A stretch of 64,000 nucleotides of DNA from Bacteroidales bacterium (GTDB lineage Bacteria; Bacteroidota; Bacteroidia; Bacteroidales; UBA932), in contig JAFSJK010000069.1 of assembly GCA_017439305.1 (NCBI GenBank), positions 19,582 through 83,581 of the forward strand, given 5' to 3'. A model generated the notes under the pieces. The model was given only the letters and a program-made list of their open reading frames with translations. It had not been told where the DNA came from and made no database searches. Every line of letters starts with the position of its first letter. Position 1 is the first letter of the stretch. Below, one piece after another: positions 47,824 through 55,556 of the stretch. The translations under genes were made by a program, and so were the position numbers.

Positions 47824-48673
47824 TTCCATACGCAGTCCTTTCCCTCATTGCGACCAGGAGTTCGATGAACTCCTCCGGCAGCAAGCGCTGGACCCTGTCC
47901 TCCATAGCCTTGGGTATCTCCTTATAGAAGGCCTCTGCAATCCCTCCGGTGATGCACGCCAGCGTGTCAGAGTCCCCACCGAGGGAGACGGCCTTGCGGA
48001 TGGCGTCCTCGAAATCCGTGGAATCCAGGAACGCGATGATCGCCTGAGGGACCGTCCCCTGGCAACTGTCCTCCCAACCGTAAATGGGATGCCAGTATTC
48101 CCAGGTCTTATGCAGGTCATACCCGTAAGTCTTCTCGATGTAATCCCGAATTTCCTCCTTCGTCTTTCCGTTACGGGCCAGGAAAATAGCCGCCGCGGTC
48201 GCTTGTGCTCCCTTGATACCCTCGGGATGATTATGCGTTATGGCCGCGGAGATGGCGGCAACCCGCTCCGTTTCCTCCAGGGTGTCGAAGAACCATCCCA
48301 CGGCACTCACCCGCATCGCCGAACCATTTCCGAAAGAGCCGTAAGGGTGCCGCCCCGTCCGGGACTTGTAAGGGGATGCCCCATACCGGTCATCGAAAGG
48401 GCGCAGCTGCCGGGGACGGAAAAGCCAATAATAGAAGCCCGTTCCATATCCGCCCATCGGGCAGGGGCAGTTCTCGGCGAATTCAATCATGGTATCCTCC
48501 AGCTTCTGGTACGTGTGTTCCGGGTCCGTGAGCAGCCATCGGGCGACGGCCATCGTCATGACACTGTCGTCCGTGTAGTTGCTCTCCGAAAGGAAGAGCG
48601 TGAAATGGTAGTCTTTGGTATTCTGGAACTCGTAGGCGGAACCCACTGAGTCCCCAATGATTGCTCCTAACAT
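47792..48673 (-). CDS. ADP-ribosylglycohydrolase family protein (DraG-like)
   Basis: A 293-residue cytoplasmic enzyme of the family that removes ADP-ribose from proteins, nucleic acids or small molecules with two Mg2+ ions. The start motif MLGAIIGDSVGSAYEF, the metal-binding TDD (34-36, SNYTDDSVMT) and the C-terminal GGDSDT (232-237) followed by LACITGGIAEAFY are intact, so it should be active. I start at ATG 48673, where family homology begins. It lies 22 nt behind a vWA-domain gene on the same strand and probably shares its transcript. Its C-terminal codons run into the PP2C gene on the other strand. Substrate unknown. Confidence 0.92.
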   Translation of the reverse strand: MLGAIIGDSVGSAYEFQNTKDYHFTLFLSESNYTDDSVMTMAVARWLLTDPEHTYQKLEDTMIEFAENCPCPMGGYGTGFYYWLFRPRQLRPFDDRYGASPYKSRTGRHPYGSFGNGSAMRVSAVGWFFDTLEETERVAAISAAITHNHPEGIKGAQATAAAIFLARNGKTKEEIRDYIEKTYGYDLHKTWEYWHPIYGWEDSCQGTVPQAIIAFLDSTDFEDAIRKAVSLGGDSDTLACITGGIAEAFYKEIPKAMEDRVQRLLPEEFIELLVAMRERTAYGTIPACGSPAI

Positions 48674-48695
48674 GTCTTGATCAATGTTTATCCGG

Positions 48696-49388
48696 TTAAT
48701 CTTCCTGGTAAAACCGTGCCGCCCTTTGCTTTTCAAATCGGATTCTCTCCTCATAGGAGGCGTTCGGACAGTTCAGATTGAAGTTGTTCTCCTCCTCGAC
48801 CCAGCGTTCGCGGGCGCGGCGTTCCTTCCGGAAGGTCTCGAGGGTCTTTTCTTCGGTCTTCTCGAACTTGATCACGTTCGTGATAGACAGGCTTACGGAC
48901 ACTCCGTGCACGTCGTGGTCCGTGCCCATGTAGGCAAAGGACCAGCCCTCGTCCTTCAGGTGCTCGACCAATGCCTTGATAGCGGCCAGGTTGTACTCGT
49001 GGGAAGAATTCTCATAGCCGTCCGTAATCACGGTTACGATGACCGAGTGGTTCTCGTCCCCCTTCAGCTCCTTCTCGAGTTTGGTAAGGGTGCGCCCCAT
49101 TGCATCGTAAAGCGGAGTGCAGGCCCCAGGCACGTAGGTCTCTGCTGTGAGAATGGCAGCCTTTGAAGGGTCAGCATTCCAGTAGACCTCATCGATGGAT
49201 GCGCTGTCAAAGAGAACCAGCGTAATGAACTGTTCCTGCGTCTCCGCATATTTCGTCTGGGCGGCCTTCACGCCTCCGAGCACTTCGTTGAAGCCCTGGA
49301 TGGCGGGCTTCTGGATGTCCCACATGGAACCGCTGCGGTCCATGATGATCACGTTGTACACCTTCGTTTTTTCAGTCTTCTTTTCCAT
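48696..49388 (-). CDS. von Willebrand factor type A (vWA) domain protein
   Basis: A 230-residue protein without signal or membrane segment, so cytoplasmic. The vWA domain (about 10-190) has a full MIDAS metal site: DRSGS (Asp17, Ser19, Ser21), the Thr in GACTPLYDAMG and the Asp in VITDGYENSS. The C-terminal about 45 residues are highly charged and basic-acidic (KTLETFRKERRARERWVEEE). I choose ATG 49388; an ATG at 49433 in the same frame lies just after the promoter and would give a leaderless message. vWA proteins of this kind act as metal-dependent adaptors. It is the first gene of the pair with the ADP-ribosylglycohydrolase. Confidence 0.85.
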   Translation of the reverse strand: MEKKTEKTKVYNVIIMDRSGSMWDIQKPAIQGFNEVLGGVKAAQTKYAETQEQFITLVLFDSASIDEVYWNADPSKAAILTAETYVPGACTPLYDAMGRTLTKLEKELKGDENHSVIVTVITDGYENSSHEYNLAAIKALVEHLKDEGWSFAYMGTDHDVHGVSVSLSITNVIKFEKTEEKTLETFRKERRARERWVEEENNFNLNCPNASYEERIRFEKQRAARFYQED

Positions 49389-49440
49389 GTCTTTGCGTTT
49401 TTTAATGTGGTTTATCTCTATTATTCGTGTCATTTTGACG

Positions 49441-49472
49441 CAAATATAGGAGGTTTTCGGAAATAATCCAAA
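49441..49472 (-). promoter_or_regulatory. promoter of the vWA-ADP-ribosylglycohydrolase genes
   Basis: Minus strand: TTTG (49472-49469), 20 nt, TATATTTG (49448-49441). Full consensus match. Confidence 0.8.
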
Positions 49473-49499
49473 TTTTTTATGTTAATTTGACACATTTTC

Positions 49500-49530
49500 T
49501 TTGTTTTACCCGGAAATTGGGCTACATTTG
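49500..49530 (+). promoter_or_regulatory. promoter of the NUDIX regulator gene, predicting a leaderless mRNA
   Basis: TTTG (49500-49503), 19 nt, TACATTTG (49523-49530), full consensus. The ATG at 49539 is only 8 nt past the -7 box, so transcription should begin at about the start codon. Confidence 0.8.
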
Positions 49531-49538
49531 TCCCTGAG

Positions 49539-50345
49539 ATGGATAAAAACTACACTTACAAGCCCGGAGATACGTTCCCGTTCCAGTACAGGTACGAACA
49601 TATGGGCGTCACGACGGACTGCGTCATCTTCACCTATGAAGACTGGAAACTGAAAGTCCTCCTTGTACGACGGGGAGGCGAACCTTTCAAGGGGAAATGG
49701 GCCTTTCCGGGAGGATTCCTGAAAATGGATGAAAACGCCGAGCAGGGTGCCCTTCGGGAACTCCGCGAGGAAACCGCCCTGGAACCATCCGCCATCGCCC
49801 AACTCGGTGTGTTTTCCGATGTCCATCGCGACCCGCGGGAGCGCGTGATTACCATTGCATGGTACGCCCTGGTAAAACCCCACGAGGTAGTCGGAGGAGA
49901 CGACGCGGACGAGGCGGCCTGGTTCCCGGTTGACGACCTCCCTCCCCTCGCCTTCGACCATCGACAAATCTTTGAAGCGGCCATGGAGCGGCTCCGCCGG
50001 GACATCCATTTCCAGCCGGTCGGATTCGATCTGCTGGACGAGGAGTTTACCATCCCGGACCTCCAGCGCCTCTATGAGGCCATCCTGGGAGTCAAGTTTG
50101 ACCGAAGGAATTTCCAGCGGAAGATCCTCGCATCAGGTATTTTGGATAGCGTCGGGAAAGAAGAAACAGATAACAGCCTGTACTGTTGTTTCGAGGACAG
50201 CACAATGCTTTCCCTTCCCACAGCAAGCGTTCAGGAAACGGCCGCCGCGAAGAAGGGAAGGCAAGGAAGGCACGGTATCCTTTTCCGGTTCAACCGGAAA
50301 AAATACGAAGAGATGAAAGAAGACGGCGGAAAAATGGAATTCTGA
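49539..50345 (+). CDS. NUDIX hydrolase with C-terminal winged helix (NrtR-like)
   Basis: A 268-residue protein. The N-terminal NUDIX domain (about 22-150) has an almost complete box: Gly59, Glu65, Arg73-Glu74, Glu77-Glu78 (GALRELREETAL), with Ala at the last Gly position. The C-terminal part (about 165-268) looks like the winged helix of the NrtR family (FTIPDLQRLYEAILGVKFDRRNF in part, ILDSVG). NrtR regulators sense ADP-ribose or NAD metabolites; in Bacteroidetes some relatives instead control arabinose or xylose genes. It faces the vWA/ADP-ribosylglycohydrolase pair and is convergent to pntB, which favours an NAD-related role but does not prove it. Confidence 0.85.
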   Translation: MDKNYTYKPGDTFPFQYRYEHMGVTTDCVIFTYEDWKLKVLLVRRGGEPFKGKWAFPGGFLKMDENAEQGALRELREETALEPSAIAQLGVFSDVHRDPRERVITIAWYALVKPHEVVGGDDADEAAWFPVDDLPPLAFDHRQIFEAAMERLRRDIHFQPVGFDLLDEEFTIPDLQRLYEAILGVKFDRRNFQRKILASGILDSVGKEETDNSLYCCFEDSTMLSLPTASVQETAAAKKGRQGRHGILFRFNRKKYEEMKEDGGKMEF

Positions 50346-50372
50346 CAGCTTCAGTCAACGTTTCAGAAAGAA

Positions 50373-51869
50373 TCAGGCAATTCCTGCCATCAGGCGCATC
50401 AAGGTTTCCTTGGCGTCGCCAAGTTCCAGATAGACACCTTTTTCCCGGCTGTAGATCGGGTTTTCCACGCCGGCATATCCCGGCTTGAGGTCGTAGTTGC
50501 ATACGATCACTTCCGGGGCCTGGTCCACGTTGAGAACGGGCATTCCGTAAATCGGGGTTCCCACGGCGTTGCGGGCGGCCGGGTTAAGGACGTCGTTGGC
50601 ACCGATGACCACAACGGCATCCGCATTCTTGAAGTCGTCGTTGATGGCCTCCATCTCAAACAGCTTCTCATAATCGACATCCGCCTCGGCCAGCAGCACA
50701 TTCATATGCCCAGGCATGCGTCCGGCGACCGGGTGGATGGCGAAACGGACGCGGGCGCCGCGGCTCTCCAACTTGTCCGCGAGCTGGCGGACCTGATGCT
50801 GGGCTTGCGCCAACGCCATGCCGTAACCCGGAACGATGATGACATCCTTGGCCTTCGAGAGGACGGATGCCGCGGTGGGCGCCTCTTCGACAGGAGCAGC
50901 AGGCGCGGGGGCGGGAGCGGCATTCAACTGGCCGTCCAGCACTTTGACGCGGGCCTCGAGGTCGGCGACCATCGCCTCCAGTTCCTTGATTTTCTTCTCT
51001 AAATCCATAATACGTTGAACCAGTTCTTCGTTTTCGTTATCTTCAATGACAGGGATGGGAGTGGACGGCTTCATCGAACCGCCCGTGAGGATGCTCATCA
51101 GTTTGCGGTTCATGGCCCGGCACATGATCTGGGTGAGCAGAAGGCCGGAGGCGCCGACGATACCGCCGACAGCGACCAGGAACACGTCGCCGATTGCCAT
51201 GCCGGCGATGGAGCCGGCCACGCCCGAAAGCGAGTTGAGCAGCGAGATGGTGATGGGCATATCCGCTCCACCGACGCGGAGGGAGAACCAGAGGCCGAAA
51301 AGGGATGCGGATACAAACGCCCCTATGAGGCACACGGTCAGGACTGCACCCTGGGTAAAAGCGCCCGCTACAACAAAGGCCAGCGTAAGTACGAGGAACA
51401 GCAACGTGCACAGGGCATGGCCTTTCCAGACGACCGGTTTCTGCGGAAGAATCCGGTGCAGCTTGCCGGCTGCGACCAGGCTGCCCACCAGCGTCACCAT
51501 GCCCACCGCCACGGCCAGAAGCGCAGTGAACCGGACAAAGGCACTGTCTCCCTGGACGGACAGGAGGCCGACCAGGGCAGATGCACCGCCGCCGAGACCG
51601 TTGAACAAGGCTACCGTCTGCGGCATCTGGATCATCTGGACCCGGACCGCCAGCAGGCTGCCGACCAGCGCGCCGATGAGGATGGACACATAGATGGTCC
51701 ATACCGATACGACACCGGCGAACAGCAGCGTGACGACGATGCCGCAAAGCATGGCGAAGGCCGACAGCAGGTTACCCGCGACGGCCGTCCTGACCTTGCT
51801 CATCATCGAGATTCCGGCGAGCACGAGCACCGCCAGAACCGCACTGATTATGATCTGCAAAGCCGGCAT
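50373..51869 (-). CDS. pntB: NAD(P) transhydrogenase subunit beta, with a coiled-coil insertion
   Basis: A 498-residue inner-membrane protein. Residues about 1-263 are the hydrophobic domain II part with the proton path; about 340-498 are the NADP(H)-binding domain III (VIIVPGYGMALAQAQHQV, HPVAGRMPGHMNVLLAEA, VVIGANDVLNPAA). Together with PntA it drives NADPH formation from NADH with the proton gradient. The linker between the domains is longer than in E. coli by about 36 residues and contains a heptad-like coiled coil (about 279-315: IMDLEKKIKELEAMVADLE) and an Ala/Pro-rich stretch (APAPAPAAP). It is the last of three pnt genes, 2 nt after pntAb. Confidence 0.95.
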   Translation of the reverse strand: MPALQIIISAVLAVLVLAGISMMSKVRTAVAGNLLSAFAMLCGIVVTLLFAGVVSVWTIYVSILIGALVGSLLAVRVQMIQMPQTVALFNGLGGGASALVGLLSVQGDSAFVRFTALLAVAVGMVTLVGSLVAAGKLHRILPQKPVVWKGHALCTLLFLVLTLAFVVAGAFTQGAVLTVCLIGAFVSASLFGLWFSLRVGGADMPITISLLNSLSGVAGSIAGMAIGDVFLVAVGGIVGASGLLLTQIMCRAMNRKLMSILTGGSMKPSTPIPVIEDNENEELVQRIMDLEKKIKELEAMVADLEARVKVLDGQLNAAPAPAPAAPVEEAPTAASVLSKAKDVIIVPGYGMALAQAQHQVRQLADKLESRGARVRFAIHPVAGRMPGHMNVLLAEADVDYEKLFEMEAINDDFKNADAVVVIGANDVLNPAARNAVGTPIYGMPVLNVDQAPEVIVCNYDLKPGYAGVENPIYSREKGVYLELGDAKETLMRLMAGIA

Positions 51870-51871
51870 CC

Positions 51872-52168
51872 CTACTTCTTTTTCTTGTCAAACATCTTCA
51901 GCATCCGGTGCGTGACGCCGAAACCGCCGAACACATTGACCGCCGCCAGCACGATGGCCAGGCCGCCGGCGAGTTGCGAAAGCACGCCGTCCCCGGCGAG
52001 GAAAGCGACACCCGTCGCAACGATGGCGCCGACGATCGTCACCCCGGACAGGGCGTTCATGCCGGACATCAGCGGCGTATGGAGCAAACTGGGCACGGTC
52101 CTGATGATGAAATATCCCAGGACCGCGCTCACGATGAAGACTGCGATGAGAATCAGCGGATGTATCAT
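51872..52168 (-). CDS. pntAb: NAD(P) transhydrogenase subunit alpha 2 (membrane part)
   Basis: This 98-residue protein has three hydrophobic helices (PLILIAVFIVSAVLGYF, VTIVGAIVATGVAFLAG, LAGGLAIVLAAVNVFGGFG) and the motif LLHTPLMSGMNALSG, which correspond to the C-terminal membrane part of one-piece PntA. The three-gene split form is common outside enterobacteria. It overlaps pntAa by 4 nt (ATGA). Confidence 0.95.
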   Translation of the reverse strand: MIHPLILIAVFIVSAVLGYFIIRTVPSLLHTPLMSGMNALSGVTIVGAIVATGVAFLAGDGVLSQLAGGLAIVLAAVNVFGGFGVTHRMLKMFDKKKK

Positions 52169-53322
52169 AAACCCATGGCTTCGCGGGCTCCCTGATGGAC
52201 CAGCTGACCGTCGATGCAGACCAGCGACTTCTGGATGATTTCGTCGCTGCGGTCCAAGACCAGCTTACCGTCCTTGACCAGGTAGCTCACGAGGTTGTAC
52301 AGATTGTTGGAGAACATCCAGGTGGAACTCGTCGGAAGGAGACCGGGGATATTCTTCACACCCATCAGCGTCACGCCGTACTTGGTCTCGATGCCGCCCT
52401 TCGGGGTGAGCTCGCAGTTGCCGCCCTGGTCGATGGAGATGTCCACGATGACGGACCCCTTCTTCATGCCCTTCACCATCTCTTCCGTGATGATGACCGG
52501 AGCGATCTTGCCGGGGATGAGGGCGGAGCAGAACACGATATCCATCTCCTGGATGGTCGCCTTCAGGGCTTCCTGTTCCTTGATCAGGACATCGGCCGGC
52601 AGCCGGTTGGCATAGCCGCCTTCCGCAATGGCCAACTCCGGCGGGACCGTGGTATCCACGACCTTCGCACCCAGGGACATGGCGTTTTCGGAGGCCATGG
52701 GACGGATATCCGCGGCATACGTGATCGCACCCAACCGCTTGGCGGTGGCCAGTGCCTGCAGGCCGGCGACACCCACGCCGATGACCATGACCTTCGCCGG
52801 CTTGATCTGGCCGACGGCCGTGAACATCTGCGGGACGAAGGTCGTAAGCATGTTGGCCGCCATGAGGATGCCCTTGTAACCGGCACAGGTGCTCATGGAA
52901 GTGAGCGCATCCATGTTCTGGGCGCGGGAAATGCGCGGAATGCCGTCCAGGGTGATGGCCGTCACACCTTTGGCGGAGAGTGCCTTCACCATCTCATGAT
53001 TCACCGGGGAAGCCGGATGGATGAAGGTGATGAGAACCTGGCCCTTGTGCATCATGTCCACTTCGTGTTTGTTCAGGGCCTCGTTCATCAAGGGTTCCTT
53101 GACTTTGAGAATCATCTCCGCACGGTCGTAGATTTCCTGCGGGTTGTCGACAATCTTCGCACCGGCCTTGACATAATCCTCGTCGTGATAGAGGGCGCCG
53201 TCTCCGGCGTGGCGCTCCACGAGCACCTCAAAACCGTCCTGGACAAATTTCCCCACCGTTTCGGGGGTGGCTGCTACACGAGCCTCGTCGTGCATGATTT
53301 CCTTGGGAATACCAATGATCAT
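52165..53322 (-). CDS. pntAa: NAD(P) transhydrogenase subunit alpha 1 (NAD(H)-binding)
   Basis: The 385-residue soluble domain I binds NAD(H). Family features: MIIGIPKEIMHDEARVAATP at the start, SRAQNMDALTSMSTCAGYK, the Rossmann motif VIGVGVAGLQALATAKRLGA and the NAD loop around DISIDQGGNCELT. It is first of the pnt operon (pntAa-pntAb-pntB), coupled to pntAb. The 117-nt gap upstream (53323-53439) is AT-rich with a small hairpin CGTTG/CAACG; no perfect TAnnTTTG box faces the gene (TAACTTTA is closest). Confidence 0.96.
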   Translation of the reverse strand: MIIGIPKEIMHDEARVAATPETVGKFVQDGFEVLVERHAGDGALYHDEDYVKAGAKIVDNPQEIYDRAEMILKVKEPLMNEALNKHEVDMMHKGQVLITFIHPASPVNHEMVKALSAKGVTAITLDGIPRISRAQNMDALTSMSTCAGYKGILMAANMLTTFVPQMFTAVGQIKPAKVMVIGVGVAGLQALATAKRLGAITYAADIRPMASENAMSLGAKVVDTTVPPELAIAEGGYANRLPADVLIKEQEALKATIQEMDIVFCSALIPGKIAPVIITEEMVKGMKKGSVIVDISIDQGGNCELTPKGGIETKYGVTLMGVKNIPGLLPTSSTWMFSNNLYNLVSYLVKDGKLVLDRSDEIIQKSLVCIDGQLVHQGAREAMGL

Positions 53323-53439
53323 AGCAATAAGTGTTAGTAATAATGCAGTATTATTAAAATGCGCTGATAAAGTTACACATTTTAATCATTCGTTGTACTC
53401 TTTCAACGAAATTATTATTACTATCACGGTTTGAAGGCC

Positions 53440-54231
53440 TTATTTGACCGAAGCCTTGAGGCCACGGATAATGGCGGAGGTGAAGCCGGCGTCCTCCATT
53501 TCCTTGAGGCCCTTGAGGGTGAGGCCGCCGGGCGTGCAGACCTTGACGATTTCAGCCTCGGGATCGGCACCCTCCCGCATCATCAGTCCCAAGGCACCCA
53601 GCATCGTCTGGCAGACAACAGGCACCGCCTCGGAAGGAGAGAATCCCATTTCGACACTTCCCCGTGCCGCATCGAGGATATAGCGCATCGCATAGGCAAT
53701 TCCGCAGGAAGCCACGGCCGTGGCGGCCGCCATCATGCCGTAAGGGATCACCATGGAAGATCCCATCGTATCAAAAAGACCTTTGACAGTAGCCACCGCA
53801 TCCTCACCGGCGGAGACCGGAGTGATGAAGGTCATGCTTCGGAGAACGTCAATGGCCGTATTGGGGATTACGACAAAAGACTGGGGCACAACCCCGTTTG
53901 CATCGCTTCCCAGCCACGCCGAGAGTTGCTCCGGAGTGATGCCGGCAGCAATGCAGACGAACAGCTGCGAAGGATAATCCAACTCATCCTTAAACCCCTT
54001 GAGGACTTCCTCCACAAGCCAGGGTTTGACGACAAGGAATACGACGTCGGCTCCCTTGACAGCCGCCTTGCTGTCAGGAGTTGTATGGCATCCCAATTCG
54101 GAAAAATGGTGGAGAACGGTCTCCGAAATGTCACTGACCGTGATGTCAGCCGCCCGGACCGTCTGTGCCTTGACCAGTCCCCTGGCGACAGCGCCGCCCA
54201 TATTGCCGGCGCCGATTACCGCAATTTTCAT
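53440..54231 (-). CDS. proC: pyrroline-5-carboxylate reductase
   Basis: The 263-residue enzyme makes proline from pyrroline-5-carboxylate with NAD(P)H, the last step of proline synthesis. N-terminal Rossmann motif VIGAGNMGGAVARGL, VFLVVKPW, the VVIPNTAI segment (family: RxMPNxP) and the C-terminal P5CR signature VCTPGGLTLKGLKEMEDAGF are present. The start codon has a strong Shine-Dalgarno sequence (AGGAGG, 6 nt before ATG), rare in this window. It depends on the same cofactor pool as the neighbouring transhydrogenase. Confidence 0.95.
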   Translation of the reverse strand: MKIAVIGAGNMGGAVARGLVKAQTVRAADITVSDISETVLHHFSELGCHTTPDSKAAVKGADVVFLVVKPWLVEEVLKGFKDELDYPSQLFVCIAAGITPEQLSAWLGSDANGVVPQSFVVIPNTAIDVLRSMTFITPVSAGEDAVATVKGLFDTMGSSMVIPYGMMAAATAVASCGIAYAMRYILDAARGSVEMGFSPSEAVPVVCQTMLGALGLMMREGADPEAEIVKVCTPGGLTLKGLKEMEDAGFTSAIIRGLKASVK

Positions 54232-54266
54232 AATGAACCTCCTGTACTACTAACTAAATATTTTTA

Positions 54267-54282
54267 CAAATATACAAAAATA
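54267..54282 (-). promoter_or_regulatory. two adjacent -7 elements upstream of proC
   Basis: Minus strand: TATTTTTG (54282-54275) directly followed by TATATTTG (54274-54267), leaving a leader of about 30 nt. The remaining gap to 54414 is AT-rich without further recognisable signals. Confidence 0.55.
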
Positions 54283-54414
54283 TATAATTAATCCGCATAA
54301 ACTTCTTAAAAACCAACCAAAATTCTGCATATATTATGAATAATATTCAAAACGGCGCAAAACTTGCCATTTCCGATCCAATTGACTAACTTGCAGTCTC
54401 AAAAGACCATACCG

Positions 54415-55548
54415 ATGAAAAAAGCCCTTCTCTGGATCGTCGGCATCCTTGCCGCGCTCATCTTAGCTGTCGCCTGCATCTGGGGCGGCGAAATCCGCAC
54501 CCTCGGGACCATTGAGTCCGTGGACGGGAATCCCTACCTGTATCAGATGGAGTACAAGGCCGCCTACGACCTGGATGACGTCATTTCCAAGGACGTCGAC
54601 ACGAATGCCGAACTGCTGGACTACGTGGTCGGACGGATCGGCAAAGGCCTTCCCCTCAAGATCAAGAGCGCACAGGTGGCGGATGAGAAAGGAGAACTGG
54701 CCACCTTCAACTGCACCAGCTTCCAGGCTGCCGATGCCGATGGAAACGGCTTCCTGTTCGGACGCAACTACGATTACTTCAAGAATCCGACGATGGTGAC
54801 CGTCTCCCGCCCCAAGAAAGGATACGCGTCCATCGCCGTCAGCGACATGTCCCATTTCGGATACTCCCTGGAGAAACTGCCGGAATCCTTCCTGACCCGC
54901 TTGAGTTGCCTTGCCTCCATTTACGCCCCCGTGGACGGCATGAATGAAAAAGGGCTCTGCACATCCATCATGGCGCTCCCGAAGCAGGCCGCCCAGCAGG
55001 ACACGGAGAAGCACAACGTCGGCACGACCATCATCATGCGCCTGTGGCTGGACCGTTGTGCGACCGTCCAGGAAGCCCTGGACCTGCTGGAAACGGTTGA
55101 TGTCTGCCACGATGCCGTCGTCGGATCCGGCTATCACTATATGGTGGCCGATGCCGCCGGTGACTGCGCCGTCGTGGAATTCGACAAGGACAACGGCTGG
55201 AAAACCATGATCGTCCGCAAGGGCGAAGCCGACAAGTACTTCCTCGTCACCAACCACCTCCTTTCGGAGAAATACTATACCACCGAACCCGATCCGGCCG
55301 TCGGCAATCCCCACAGCAAGAGCTGGTGGCGTTACGAGACTGCAGGAGCCTATCTATCCGCCCACGAGGGCACCCTCACCAAGGAAGAGGCGCAGGAATG
55401 CCTCGCCCTCGTCCATTGGAAGGACCTCCTCTGGGACAACGGAACGGTCGAAGACACCCAGTTCAGCAACGTCTACGACCAGTCCGCCCTCACCCTGGAC
55501 CTCCGCAACTGGAACGCCTACGGAGAAACTAAGCATTTTTCGCTATAA
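54415..55548 (+). CDS. linear amide C-N hydrolase (Ntn hydrolase, choloylglycine/acyl-CoA:6-APA acyltransferase type)
   Basis: A 377-residue enzyme with an N-terminal membrane anchor or signal (ALLWIVGILAALILAVACIW). The nucleophile of this Ntn-hydrolase group is a Cys; here NCTSFQA gives Cys100, followed by GNGFLFGRNYDYF with Arg117. Unlike bile-salt hydrolases the Cys is internal at residue 100, so propeptide cleavage before it would be needed, as in C45/C59 relatives of this type. PVDGMNEKGLC and VVGSGYHYMVADAAGDCAVVEF (split) are further family blocks. I start at ATG 54415, giving a proper hydrophobic N-terminus. Substrate (bile amide, N-acyl amino acid, other) is unknown. 8 nt before the aldo/keto reductase. 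Confidence 0.8.
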   Translation: MKKALLWIVGILAALILAVACIWGGEIRTLGTIESVDGNPYLYQMEYKAAYDLDDVISKDVDTNAELLDYVVGRIGKGLPLKIKSAQVADEKGELATFNCTSFQAADADGNGFLFGRNYDYFKNPTMVTVSRPKKGYASIAVSDMSHFGYSLEKLPESFLTRLSCLASIYAPVDGMNEKGLCTSIMALPKQAAQQDTEKHNVGTTIIMRLWLDRCATVQEALDLLETVDVCHDAVVGSGYHYMVADAAGDCAVVEFDKDNGWKTMIVRKGEADKYFLVTNHLLSEKYYTTEPDPAVGNPHSKSWWRYETAGAYLSAHEGTLTKEEAQECLALVHWKDLLWDNGTVEDTQFSNVYDQSALTLDLRNWNAYGETKHFSL

Positions 55549-55556
55549 ACTGACCC

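Noticed and set aside
47792-49388. vWA and ADP-ribosylglycohydrolase genes as a phage-defence or toxin-antitoxin system.
   Set aside because: No ADP-ribosyltransferase toxin, nuclease or other effector lies nearby, and composition is like the core genome. A regulatory role is equally likely.
53323-53439. A riboswitch or regulatory RNA in the leader of pntAa.
   Set aside because: Only a 5-bp hairpin (CGTTG/CAACG) in AT-rich sequence is seen; nothing resembles a known aptamer.
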